From: Gammaproteobacteria bacterium HGW-Gammaproteobacteria-15
GTDB lineage: Bacteria > Pseudomonadota > Gammaproteobacteria > Enterobacterales > Alteromonadaceae
DNA length: 64,000 nt
Assembly (NCBI GenBank): GCA_002840125.1
Contig: PGZF01000005.1
Location: 734,662 to 798,661 of the forward strand
Direction of reading: 5' to 3'
Part shown: piece by piece, positions 29,943 through 38,332 of the stretch
Numbering within the stretch: position 1 is the stretch's first letter
Layout: every line of letters begins with the position of its first letter
Translations under genes and position numbers: made by a program
Notes under the pieces: model-generated
Seen by the model: only the letters and a program-made list of their open reading frames with translations
What the model was told of the DNA's origin: nothing
Database searches by the model: none

Positions 29943-30992
29943 TTAATTTACCTGATTACGGCCATTATGTTTAGACAGGTACATTTGTTGATCGGCCAGT
30001 TTAACTGCGTCCTGAAAGCTGCCGGCGCTATCGCACACAGCGACGCCAAAGCTGGCGCTGACTTTATACTCCGGATTATTCGCCAACATGCGGCTGTGCT
30101 CAAACTGCCGGCGAATTTTCTCTGCTACCAAAAAGGCATCAGCGTGGCTGGTATGCGGTAAAACCAGCAGAAACTCTTCGCCGCCGGTGCGGCTGGCAAT
30201 ATCGTTTTGCCGCAGGTTGCGCTGAAATAACGCCGCCACCGCCTTTAATACTTCATCACCGGTGTTGTGGCCAAAGCGATCATTGAGCTGCTTAAAATGG
30301 TCGATATCGCACATAATCAGCGCCATCGGGAAAAACTGGCTGGGTTGCTGTGCCAGGCTTGGCAGCAGGCTTGAATCAATAAAGCGGCGGTTGGCTAATC
30401 CGGTCAGGGAGTCAGTATTAGCTTGTATTTCTTTGCTTTGTTGCAGTAGATCCATCGCCTGATGGCTGCGCTCGCGGTAATGTTCGTTAATCCAGCATAC
30501 AGCAATAACAATCAGCAAAGAGGCAATAAAACGGCTGGCTTCAGCGTCTTTATACTGCGCCAGAATAAGCTCGGGCATAAACAACATAATGCATAACGCT
30601 ACTAACATCAGGGCGTTACTCAGCAGAGCATTACGCACGCCCAGTAGACCAAACAAAATAGCCGGAAACGGAAACACCCAATACAGCGCAGTATTATTAA
30701 AGCCGCCCTGATATACCAGGCTAAGCACAAAGCTGCCTACCAGCACCGCCTCAACGATACAAGCACGCTCAAGGTTACGGCTAAGATGAAACAGCAGAAT
30801 ATTCAGCAGAAATGCCAGCCCGGTGCCAAACAGAATAACCGGCAGTAGTATTTGTTCCGCATTAATATTTTTAACGCCATACACAAACATAATAGCGCTG
30901 GTGATATAGCTGACAAAAGCCAGAATATAATGCCGTCTGCGCGCATCAATATTCTGCGCTTGTTTTGTGTAATGTTTTGTCGGTGCTTGCAA
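29943..30992 (-). CDS. Membrane-anchored diguanylate cyclase (GGDEF)
   Basis: Predicted c-di-GMP synthase of 349 aa. About six hydrophobic segments (roughly 23-180) form an N-terminal membrane module, followed by a GGDEF domain with TDSLTGLANRR, an intact GGEEF signature and an RQND inhibitory site five residues upstream, so it should be active and product-inhibited. The reading frame begins at a TTG (30992) behind a GGGGCGG stretch; the next in-frame ATG would cut into the first TM helix. The sensed signal is unknown. Confidence 0.92.
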   Translation of the reverse strand: MQAPTKHYTKQAQNIDARRRHYILAFVSYITSAIMFVYGVKNINAEQILLPVILFGTGLAFLLNILLFHLSRNLERACIVEAVLVGSFVLSLVYQGGFNNTALYWVFPFPAILFGLLGVRNALLSNALMLVALCIMLFMPELILAQYKDAEASRFIASLLIVIAVCWINEHYRERSHQAMDLLQQSKEIQANTDSLTGLANRRFIDSSLLPSLAQQPSQFFPMALIMCDIDHFKQLNDRFGHNTGDEVLKAVAALFQRNLRQNDIASRTGGEEFLLVLPHTSHADAFLVAEKIRRQFEHSRMLANNPEYKVSASFGVAVCDSAGSFQDAVKLADQQMYLSKHNGRNQVN

Positions 30993-31132
30993 CTACCGCC
31001 CCTAGTATCTGCTCTGTATATGATGCTAGCACAAAATTTCACCAGTCAGCTGACCGAATAAGCCGCAAGGCGGCCTGGTTTGGCTTTACATGCTGTGTAA
31101 CAAAGGTGCAAAGAGTGCGAGCAGGTGAGGTT

Positions 31133-31149
31133 AGCCCCAATCTGGTGCT
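31133..31149 (+). promoter_or_regulatory. NtrC-like enhancer site upstream of nirB
   Basis: AGCCCCAATCTGGTGCT matches ten of thirteen defined positions of the NtrC pattern TGCACC-N4-TGGTGCA. It lies about 85-100 bp upstream of the -24/-12 promoter. A further half-site GGTGCA is at 31105-31110. Confidence 0.45.
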
Positions 31150-31232
31150 TGTTTGCACTATTGCAAGGCAATTTAAGCATGAAGAGGAAGCTGGTTAAAT
31201 ATTATTTTAAGTAAAATCAGATATATAAAAAC

Positions 31233-31248
31233 TGGCACTCTTTGTGCT
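31233..31248 (+). promoter_or_regulatory. Sigma-54 (-24/-12) promoter of nirBD-cobA
   Basis: TGGCAC-N5-GTGCT has the invariant GG and GC exactly 10 bp apart and one mismatch to TGGCAC-N5-TTGCW. The transcript should begin near 31259, leaving a leader of about 185 nt before nirB. Confidence 0.75.
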
Positions 31249-31258
31249 TTTATTTATG

Positions 31259-31443
31259 CAGCTTATGCAGCAACATCCACACCGGTTGATGCTGAAACAA
31301 TTTGAATTGAAGTGCCAGGCTTTGCCTGGCACGGGCAACGAAGCCCAGGATCTGACCGCCTTTTTTGGTGGTTCAGGCCTGGGTTTTTTTATGGGCAAAA
31401 TTTACCGGCAGCGATAGCCGCTAAACGCCTTAAGGACTTAACA
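31259..31443 (+). promoter_or_regulatory. nirB leader: NasR-type transcription attenuator
   Basis: The predicted leader contains a bulged hairpin (CAGCAACATC near 31269 with GATGCTG near 31288) and a perfect 9-bp hairpin GTGCCAGGC-TTT-GCCTGGCAC (31312-31332). A strong terminator follows. A specific hairpin followed by a terminator before the first nas gene is the known NasR/ANTAR antitermination design; nasR is encoded 7 kb downstream. Binding to this RNA is inference. Confidence 0.7.
31343..31390 (+). terminator. Attenuator terminator before nirB
   Basis: CCCAGG (31344-31349) pairs with CCTGGG (31378-31383) and an inner stem CTGACCGCC pairs with GGTGGTTCAG; seven T follow (31384-31390). It lies between the promoter and the nirB start, so it must be read through for expression. 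Confidence 0.88.
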
Positions 31444-34005
31444 ATGCAGCAGACCAAACAAATTCTGGTGATCGGCAATGGCATGGTGGGGCACCATTTT
31501 GTTGATCAGTTACGCGCTAAAGACCCGTTAGCGCAGATCACCGTGCTTTGTGGCGAAGCTCAGCTGGCTTACGACAGAGTGCATTTATCCGGCTATTTCA
31601 GCGGCACCAGTGCAGAGCAACTGGCGTTGACAACAGAAGAGGCCTATCAGGCAGCCAATATTCAGTACCGCTTAAATTGCTGGGTGGAGCAAATTAACCG
31701 CGAGCAGCAATTGGTGGTGACCAGCCAGGGCGGGCAGTTTTATTACGACGAGCTGGTGCTGGCAACAGGCTCTTACGCTTTTGTGCCGCCTATTCCGGGT
31801 AACGACCAGCCGCATTGTCTGGTGTACCGCACTTTGCAGGATTTAGATGCCATAGCGCAAAGCGCTGCAGTTAGCAAAGTGGGGGTGGTTATTGGCGGTG
31901 GCTTGCTGGGGCTGGAAGCGGCCAATGCGCTAAAACAACTCGGCTTACAAACTCATGTGGTGGAGTTTGCGCCACAGCTGATGGCAGTGCAGTTGGATCA
32001 GGCTGGCGGCCAGATGCTCAGCCAGAAAATTTCTGCACTGAGTGTGCAGGTGCATACCGGCAAAGCGACTCAGGCAATAGTAGCAGGCGCTGAATGTCGT
32101 TATCAGTTGCAGTTTGCTGATGGTGAAAGCTTAGAGACCGACTTAGTGCTGTTTTCTGCCGGTATCCGGCCTTACGATCAGCTGGCACGTAGTTGTGGCT
32201 TAGCTGTGGGTGAGAGAGGCGGTATTATCGTTAATGATCAGTGTCAGACGTCCGACCCGCATATTTATGCCATAGGTGAATGTGCCTTGTGGCAACAAAA
32301 GATTTTTGGTCTGGTGGCGCCCGGTTATCAGATGGCGCGGGTGGTGGTAAGCCAGCTTACCGGCGGCGGGCTGAGCTTTAGCGGCGCTGATATGAGCACC
32401 AAGCTGAAACTGCTGGGTGTGGAGGTCGGGTCTATTGGCGATGCGCATGCCAGAACGCCCGGCGCGTTAAGTTATGTGTTTACCGACCCGCGTGCTCAGG
32501 TGTACAAAAAAATGGTGGTGAGCAAAGACGGTAAACGTTTGCTGGGTGCTGTGCTGGTGGGCGATACCAGTAACTACGACAGCCTGCTGCAATATGCCTT
32601 AAACGATATGCCGCTACCCAAACAGCCGGAACAGCTGATTTTACCTGCCGCAGCAGGCGCACCTTTAGCGGCTTTAACCTTACCTGACAGCGCCACTATT
32701 TGTTCCTGCCATAACGTTGCCAAAGGCGACATAGTAGCAGCGATGGACAGCGGTTGTTGTGATTTAGCCGGCATTAAAAGCTGTACCAGGGCCAGCACAG
32801 GTTGTGGTGGCTGTACGGCTTTACTGAAGTCGGTAGTGGACGATGAGCTGAAAAGCCGTGGTGTTGAGGTGAAAAATCATCTGTGTGAACACTTTGCTTA
32901 TTCGCGCCAGGAGTTGCTGCATCTGGTGCAGGTAGGCGGCATTAAAACCTTTGCCGAACTGTTAAGCCGACATGGTCAGGGGTTGGGCTGCGATATTTGT
33001 AAGCCGACAGTAGCCTCTATTCTGGCATCGAGCTGGAATGATTATGTGCTGAAAAAACCGCATGTCGGGTTGCAAGACACCAACGATACTTTTCTCGCTA
33101 ATATGCAAAAAGACGGCTCTTATTCTGTGGTGCCGCGTATTGCCGGTGGCGAAATTACCGCAGAAAAACTACTGGTAATAGGCCAGGTAGCGTTGGATTT
33201 TAACCTCTACACCAAAATTACCGGTGGCCAGCGTATCGACTTATTTGGTGCCCGTTTAGAGCAGCTACCAGCTATCTGGCAACGTTTGGTCGATGCCGGT
33301 TTTGAAACCGGCCATGCTTATGGTAAGTCGCTGCGTACTGTGAAATCTTGTGTTGGCAGCACCTGGTGTCGTTATGGTGTGCAGGACAGTGTGGGCCAGG
33401 CCATAGCGATTGAAAACCGCTATAAAGGTCTACGGGCGCCGCACAAAATTAAAATGGCGGTGTCGGGTTGTACCCGCGAATGTGCTGAAGCACAAAGCAA
33501 AGACATCGGCATTATTGCCACCGAAAACGGCTGGAACCTCTATGTTTGCGGAAACGGCGGTATGAGGCCACGCCATGCTGATTTATTTGCCACTGATCTG
33601 GATACCGAGACGTTAATCCGCTATATCGACCGCATTCTGATGTTGTATATCCGCACGGCCGACCGTTTGCAGCGCACCTCAGTCTGGATGGAAAAGCTCG
33701 ATGGTGGCCTGGAGTATCTGCGTAAAGTTATTATCGACGACGAGCTGGGCATAGCGGCTGAGCTGGAAAAGCAGATGGCTGCGCTGGTGCATACTTATGC
33801 CTGCGAATGGAAAGCCACACTGGAAGACCCACAAGCGCTAAAACGCTTCCGCCAGTTTGTAAACAGCCCGGATGCCGATGAAAACATCGTTTTTGTTGAA
33901 GAACGCTCACAAATTCGCCCGGCTACGGCAGAAGAAAAACGCCAGTGGCAACAACAAATTCCTATCAAAGAGCTGCTCGTCACAACTTTAGCAGAGGACA
34001 ACTAA
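31444..34005 (+). CDS. nirB: NADH-dependent nitrite reductase, large subunit
   Basis: Cytoplasmic assimilatory enzyme reducing nitrite to ammonium, 853 aa. It has two nucleotide-binding folds (VIGNGMVGHHF, VVIGGGLLGLEAANAL), a BFD-like [2Fe-2S] module starting CSCHNVAKGDI, and the siroheme/[4Fe-4S] ligands in CVGSTWCRYG and CTRECAEAQSKD. The ATG at 31444 follows AAGGAC. An in-frame extension back to 31312 lies in the leader and terminator and is not protein-like. nirD follows 1 bp after the stop. Confidence 0.97.
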   Translation: MQQTKQILVIGNGMVGHHFVDQLRAKDPLAQITVLCGEAQLAYDRVHLSGYFSGTSAEQLALTTEEAYQAANIQYRLNCWVEQINREQQLVVTSQGGQFYYDELVLATGSYAFVPPIPGNDQPHCLVYRTLQDLDAIAQSAAVSKVGVVIGGGLLGLEAANALKQLGLQTHVVEFAPQLMAVQLDQAGGQMLSQKISALSVQVHTGKATQAIVAGAECRYQLQFADGESLETDLVLFSAGIRPYDQLARSCGLAVGERGGIIVNDQCQTSDPHIYAIGECALWQQKIFGLVAPGYQMARVVVSQLTGGGLSFSGADMSTKLKLLGVEVGSIGDAHARTPGALSYVFTDPRAQVYKKMVVSKDGKRLLGAVLVGDTSNYDSLLQYALNDMPLPKQPEQLILPAAAGAPLAALTLPDSATICSCHNVAKGDIVAAMDSGCCDLAGIKSCTRASTGCGGCTALLKSVVDDELKSRGVEVKNHLCEHFAYSRQELLHLVQVGGIKTFAELLSRHGQGLGCDICKPTVASILASSWNDYVLKKPHVGLQDTNDTFLANMQKDGSYSVVPRIAGGEITAEKLLVIGQVALDFNLYTKITGGQRIDLFGARLEQLPAIWQRLVDAGFETGHAYGKSLRTVKSCVGSTWCRYGVQDSVGQAIAIENRYKGLRAPHKIKMAVSGCTRECAEAQSKDIGIIATENGWNLYVCGNGGMRPRHADLFATDLDTETLIRYIDRILMLYIRTADRLQRTSVWMEKLDGGLEYLRKVIIDDELGIAAELEKQMAALVHTYACEWKATLEDPQALKRFRQFVNSPDADENIVFVEERSQIRPATAEEKRQWQQQIPIKELLVTTLAEDN

Positions 34006-34006
34006 T

Positions 34007-34366
34007 ATGGCCTGGACTGATATTTGTGCTTATGAAGATTTAGTCGAAAACAGCGGTATTTGCGCTTTGTTAAATGGCCGTCAGGTGGCGGTGTTTTTGC
34101 TGGAGTTGCAGGGTGAGCCGCAGATTTATGCTATTGGAAATTACGATCCGCTCGGTAAGGCTAATGTGCTGTCGCGCGGCATAGTGGGTTCTGTCGGTGA
34201 GCAAATCGTAGTGGCGTCACCGTTGTATAAACAACACTTTAGCCTGACCACAGGCCAGTGTTTAGAACAACCTGATGTAGTGATCCCGGTGTATTCGGTA
34301 AAGCTGCAACAGGGCAGAGTGTGGCTGAATGCCGGACAACAAAATCAACAGGCATCAGCTGCCTGA
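34007..34366 (+). CDS. nirD: Nitrite reductase small subunit
   Basis: A 119-aa Rieske-fold subunit of NirBD. It opens with WTDICAYEDLVENSGICALL and contains YAIGNYDPLGKANVLSRGI and PLYKQHFSL. As usual for NirD, the Cys/His ligands of true Rieske centres are absent. GAGGAC lies before the ATG. Confidence 0.95.
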   Translation: MAWTDICAYEDLVENSGICALLNGRQVAVFLLELQGEPQIYAIGNYDPLGKANVLSRGIVGSVGEQIVVASPLYKQHFSLTTGQCLEQPDVVIPVYSVKLQQGRVWLNAGQQNQQASAA

Positions 34367-34430
34367 TAACCACCTACATAAAGGGTTGGTTAAAAGGGCA
34401 AAGGACAAGGTAAATATAAAGGTAAACACC

Positions 34431-35300
34431 ATGAGTGTGATGAGCTACTTTTTACGTTCGCCGCTAAGCCGTTCTGTGCTGTCCGGCTGGAACTGGCGCA
34501 GCGCTAAAGCTGAACTACAACAACCTGATAGCAACGGCCGGGTAGTGCTGATAGGCGCCGGGCCTGGTGATCCAGAGCTGTTAACAGTTAAAGCCCTGCG
34601 CTTATTGCAGCAGGCTGATGTGCTGCTGTTTGATAGTTTAGTCTCGGCTGAGCTGCTGGCGTTGGCGCCACGGCGCTGCAAAAAGGTGTTTGTTGGTAAA
34701 AGAGCCGGCCGCCATGCCATGCCACAGCAAGACATAAACCAATTGCTGGTGCAATACGGCTTACAAGGTGGATTAGTGGTGCGGTTAAAAGGCGGCGACC
34801 CGGCGATTTTTGGCCGGGTATCAGAAGAAGCTGCGGCGTTGCAACAGGCCGGTATTGCTTTTGCCATAGTGCCGGGTGTTACCAGCGCCTGCGCTGCTTC
34901 TGCCTATTGTGGTATCCCGCTAACCGCCCGCGGCAGTGCCACATCAGTGCAGTTTTTAACCGCGCAGTTTGCCGATCCGGCCAAAGAACCCGACTGGTCT
35001 GGTTATCAATACCGTACTAACGGTACTAATCCAACGCTGGTGGTGTATATGGGGTTAAACCGCTTGCAGCAATTATGTGCCGGTTTAATGTCTGCCGGTT
35101 GGCCGGACAATACCGCTATAGCGCTGCTGGATCAGGTCAGTACAAACCAGCAACAGCAACTGCAGGGCACGCTGGCTGATATCAGCCGGCGCTTAGCGGC
35201 CAATCCGCTGTGCGGCCCGACATTGATTGTGATTGGGGAGGTGTTACACCAGCGTATGACAGTAGATTTAAGCTTGCTGCAGGCTAAGGCTGTTGCTTAG
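34431..35300 (+). CDS. cobA: Uroporphyrinogen-III C-methyltransferase (siroheme branch)
   Basis: SAM-dependent methyltransferase making precorrin-2 for siroheme, the cofactor of NirB. From the ATG at 34431 it is 289 aa. GAGPGDPELLTVKAL, VRLKGGDPAIFGR, VPGVTSACAASAYCGIPLT and VVYMGLNRL are typical of SUMT. There is no CysG-type dehydrogenase/chelatase domain. An AAAGG lies 8 nt before the start. The frame is open back into nirD but that part is not family-like. Its stop overlaps the convergent kinase gene by 4 bp. Confidence 0.94.
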   Translation: MSVMSYFLRSPLSRSVLSGWNWRSAKAELQQPDSNGRVVLIGAGPGDPELLTVKALRLLQQADVLLFDSLVSAELLALAPRRCKKVFVGKRAGRHAMPQQDINQLLVQYGLQGGLVVRLKGGDPAIFGRVSEEAAALQQAGIAFAIVPGVTSACAASAYCGIPLTARGSATSVQFLTAQFADPAKEPDWSGYQYRTNGTNPTLVVYMGLNRLQQLCAGLMSAGWPDNTAIALLDQVSTNQQQQLQGTLADISRRLAANPLCGPTLIVIGEVLHQRMTVDLSLLQAKAVA

Positions 35301-37039
35301 TTTGCCAGCAACCACAATATAATCAGGCATTGCAGCAGACAGCAGCTTTGCCAGAACCACAGCGGATGCAGTTCTATCAGGCTTTGCGGTGCCTGAAACT
35401 TAGCATTGGGGTGGCGTAAATCATATAAAAACTCAGACAATGCCTGATAGCGTTGGCTTGGATCAGGTTGTAAGGCTTTTTCCAGTGTCTGATCCAGCCA
35501 GGCGGGCAGTTCGCTGTCGGCAGCTAACACAGACTGATACTGCAGCCTTTTCTGCGCTTTTAAACTTCTGTGGCGGGCAATTTCAGGCCCGTAGGGAAAG
35601 CGCCCCGACAGCAGCTGATAGGTTAGCACCGCCAGTGAATACAGATCAGAGCGCTCACTGCCTGGCGCACCTAAAAAATACTCAGGTGCACAATATAAGG
35701 CAGTGCCGGGAATATCGCCGGCCACTTCGTCATCTGGCTGTAAACCGGCCAGCCGTGCAGCACCAAAGTCGATAATTTTAACGCTGCCCTGTGGCGTAAC
35801 CATGATATTTTCCGGCCGTAAATCCTGATGCAATATTTCGCTGCGGTGCAAAGCCTGTAAGCCTTTGCCAATTTGTTCTGTCAGCGTGCGTATTTGTTCC
35901 AGAGTGGCTTTGGGGTGGTCGAGTTGCCATTGGCGCAGGGTTTGGCCATCAATATATTCAAATAGCGTATACAGGGCAGTGCGTGGCCTGTTGCTGCTGG
36001 CCGGGCGCAACACATAAGCGCTATTAACCCGTTTTGCTATCCACTCTTCACGCAATAGCCGCTCCAGATACTCAGGCTGTTCGGCCAAATCAATCGACGG
36101 TGCTTTTAACACCAGCAGTTTTGCTGTTTCGCTATCCTGCACCAGATACACATGGCTGCGGCTGCTTTGTTGCAGTGGCCGTATTATCTGCAGGCCGTCC
36201 AGCGTATCGCCTTGCTGCAATAGCGGTGGCAAAGGCAGTTGCTGATCGACACAAGCCGGTAAACTGCTGTCTGCCGGCAGGGCGTTAATACGCACCAGTT
36301 GCAGCGTAATATTGTCTTTGCTGCCAGCGGCTAAAGCGGCGTCGGCCAGTTGCTGTGCCAGGGCTGATAAATCGGTTAGCTCTGGTTTAAGCTGTTCTGA
36401 GTTAAGTTGCTCAGGGTCAGGCTGCAAGGGTTCAAGCAATGCCATTAGCTGTGGCTGTGATAGCGCTTCAAACAGGCCGTCGGTCGCCAGCAAAAATACA
36501 TCACCCGGTAGTACGGCTAAGCTGTGGCTGTCGGGCTCCAGCACAGCACCGGCCCCTAGCGCCTGGCTAAGAAAACTGCTGCTGCCACGCCAGACCCGGT
36601 GATCCCGTGTCAGTTGTTCCAGTTGCCGGTTACGCAACAGGTAAATCCGGCTGTCACCCACATGCAGTAAATGCGCATGGCGCTGCTTTAGGATCAATGC
36701 ACTAAAAGTACAGACATAACCTTTGTCCGGGTCGGCAGCAAAAGGGCCATTACGGTTTTGCGCATACAGCCAGTTATGGCTGGCTTTTAACACCTGTAAG
36801 GCGGCATGTGGCACCGACCAGGCGTCGCTGGTGCAGTAGTAGTCGCTGAGAAAGCTTTTTACCGCTGTTTCGCTGGCAATCTGGCTAACGGTACTACTGC
36901 TGATACCATCGGCCACCGCCAGCGCTACGCCTTTATTACTCAGTTGTGGCTCTGCAGGCAAGCAAGCGCCATACCAGTCCTGATTCAGCATTTTGCGGCC
37001 AGCACTGCTGTACTGGCCGATGGATACCTGCAACGACAT
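35297..37039 (-). CDS. Bifunctional PP2C phosphatase / Ser-Thr protein kinase
   Basis: A 580-aa fusion. Residues 1-250 are a PP2C phosphatase (ALAVADGISSS, HLLHVGDSRIYLL, LLATDGLFEAL, DNITLQ). Residues about 270-545 are a Hanks-type kinase with the nucleotide-binding Lys in LLVLKAP, catalytic loop LHQDLRPEN, and DFG in IIDFGAARL. A C-terminal hydrophobic helix (FWQSCCLLQCLIILWLL) anchors it in the membrane. Such fusions sit in assimilatory nitrate/nitrite loci of other gammaproteobacteria, such as Pseudomonas, but the target is not known to me. It is 2 bp downstream of nirC and probably translationally coupled. Confidence 0.93.
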   Translation of the reverse strand: MSLQVSIGQYSSAGRKMLNQDWYGACLPAEPQLSNKGVALAVADGISSSTVSQIASETAVKSFLSDYYCTSDAWSVPHAALQVLKASHNWLYAQNRNGPFAADPDKGYVCTFSALILKQRHAHLLHVGDSRIYLLRNRQLEQLTRDHRVWRGSSSFLSQALGAGAVLEPDSHSLAVLPGDVFLLATDGLFEALSQPQLMALLEPLQPDPEQLNSEQLKPELTDLSALAQQLADAALAAGSKDNITLQLVRINALPADSSLPACVDQQLPLPPLLQQGDTLDGLQIIRPLQQSSRSHVYLVQDSETAKLLVLKAPSIDLAEQPEYLERLLREEWIAKRVNSAYVLRPASSNRPRTALYTLFEYIDGQTLRQWQLDHPKATLEQIRTLTEQIGKGLQALHRSEILHQDLRPENIMVTPQGSVKIIDFGAARLAGLQPDDEVAGDIPGTALYCAPEYFLGAPGSERSDLYSLAVLTYQLLSGRFPYGPEIARHRSLKAQKRLQYQSVLAADSELPAWLDQTLEKALQPDPSQRYQALSEFLYDLRHPNAKFQAPQSLIELHPLWFWQSCCLLQCLIILWLLAN

Positions 37040-37041
37040 AG

Positions 37042-37896
37042 TTAAACTTTGGCCAGATCTACAGTGTTGCGGCTGGCAACGGTAGTCACCAGATTACGTT
37101 TAGGCGCGGTTTTATAGTGCGTGCTGTACAGGGTCAGACCGGTGAAGGCTAAGCCGCCAACCAGATTACCTAACGCCGTAGGTATTTCGTTCCAGATCAT
37201 ATAATCCATAATAGAGAAATCACCGCCCATCATCATGGCGAAGGGGAATAAAAACATATTCACTACCGAGTGCTCAAAGCCCATAAAAAAGAACAACATA
37301 ATAGGCATCCACATGGCAATAACTTTGCCGCTGACATGGGTGGAGATCATAGCGCCAACCACGCCCATCGACACCATCCAGTTACATAACATGCCGCGCA
37401 GAAAAATCGTCAGCCAGCCCACGGTACCATGTTCGGCATAACCCAAAGTACGGGCTTCACCGACACCGGCCAGTTTCTGGCCTACTGCGTCGGGCTCTAA
37501 ATGAAAGCCCATCGTTAAAATAAACGCCATCATGGCTGCCACTGTTAAAGCGCCAACAAAGTTACCGGTAAATACCAGCCCCCAGTTGCGTAGCACCCCT
37601 TTTACCGTGACACCGGGACGGCGGTCCAGTAAGGCCAGTGGCGTCAGCACAAAAACACCGGTTAGCAAATCAAAGCCCATCAGGTACAACATAATAAAGC
37701 CAACCGGGAACAACATAGAGCCCACTAAAAATGACCCTGTTTGCACCGCCACGGTTATCGCAAATACCGCCGCTAAGGCCAGAATAGCGCCCGCCATATA
37801 AGAGCGGATCAGTGTATCGCGGGTAGACATAAAAATTTTCGATTCGCCGGCATCGACCATTTTGGTCACAAACTCGGCTGGAACTAAATAAGCCAT
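37042..37896 (-). CDS. nirC: Formate/nitrite-family channel (NirC-like)
   Basis: Inner-membrane channel of the FNT family, 284 aa with about six TM helices. It has YLMGFDLLTGVFVLTPLAL, NWGLVFTGNFVGAL and MLCNWMVSMG. Nitrite as substrate is inferred from its neighbours (nirBD, cobA, nasR). Its leader on the minus strand holds two hairpins and a terminator, preceded by a sigma-54 promoter. Confidence 0.93.
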   Translation of the reverse strand: MAYLVPAEFVTKMVDAGESKIFMSTRDTLIRSYMAGAILALAAVFAITVAVQTGSFLVGSMLFPVGFIMLYLMGFDLLTGVFVLTPLALLDRRPGVTVKGVLRNWGLVFTGNFVGALTVAAMMAFILTMGFHLEPDAVGQKLAGVGEARTLGYAEHGTVGWLTIFLRGMLCNWMVSMGVVGAMISTHVSGKVIAMWMPIMLFFFMGFEHSVVNMFLFPFAMMMGGDFSIMDYMIWNEIPTALGNLVGGLAFTGLTLYSTHYKTAPKRNLVTTVASRNTVDLAKV

Positions 37897-38047
37897 AGGT
37901 TCACCTTTTCCCGTTATGTTTAATTATTCAGCTGCTGTTTTTTGCACAACAAAAAAGGCGTCCGGATCATGCTGTACTATCAGCTGATCACGGGACGCCT
38001 TTGTCCAGAAACTGTTTCTTGTCCGGAGGTATCTAACACCTCTGCCA
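37897..38047 (-). promoter_or_regulatory. nirC leader: NasR-type transcription attenuator
   Basis: From the predicted start near 38047 the leader forms a first hairpin with GAGGT/ACCTC arms (about 38042-38024), a second with AGAA/TTCT arms (about 38019-38007) and then the terminator. Two small hairpins ahead of a terminator are the known layout of ANTAR-protein targets. The conserved loop residues were not verified here. Confidence 0.7.
37951..38001 (-). terminator. Attenuator terminator before nirC
   Basis: On the minus strand AAGGCGTCC (38001-37993) pairs with GGACGCCTT (37963-37955), then T continues to 37951. An inner GATCA/TGATC stem adds stability. It lies 55 bp upstream of the nirC start, so it acts as an attenuator. 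Confidence 0.88.
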
Positions 38048-38057
38048 TATTTAACTA

Positions 38058-38073
38058 GGCAACTTTGATGCCA
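38058..38073 (-). promoter_or_regulatory. Sigma-54 (-24/-12) promoter of nirC
   Basis: On the minus strand TGGCAT-N5-TTGCC keeps GG and GC exactly 10 bp apart, with two mismatches to consensus. Start of transcription is expected near 38047, immediately ahead of the first leader hairpin. Confidence 0.7.
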
Positions 38074-38178
38074 GCCTGATTTTTTTACTTAATCGTCTAA
38101 TTTACCTTGGTTTTTAATATTACGCCTTGAACGTTGCGGCAGCGGTAAGTGCCATAGCTGTGCATGGCAGCCTGTTTT

Positions 38179-38195
38179 TGCACCTATTTGGGGCG
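38179..38195. promoter_or_regulatory. NtrC-like enhancer site upstream of nirC
   Basis: TGCACCTATTTGGGGCG matches the NtrC pattern TGCACC-N4-TGGTGCA except at two positions. It lies a little over 100 bp upstream of the nirC sigma-54 promoter, a usual enhancer distance, and also between nirC and nasR. Confidence 0.6.
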
Positions 38196-38332
38196 TTTGT
38201 CTTTATTTATAGCGTCATCAGTTGGCGCTTATGCAGGTTGAAACCTAAGGCTGGCAGTAGCTGGCACCGGCTAAAAGCGGGTATGGAACAAGCATTGCTA
38301 GACCTTAGCACTGAAATTTTATTGTGTATTGT

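Noticed and set aside
31312..31443. N-terminal extension of nirB
   Set aside because: This segment is the leader hairpin and terminator; the family starts at the ATG at 31444 with a proper Shine-Dalgarno.
38137..38160. Second sigma-54 promoter upstream of nirC
   Set aside because: GTGCCA is present but the GC element is not at the required 10-bp distance.
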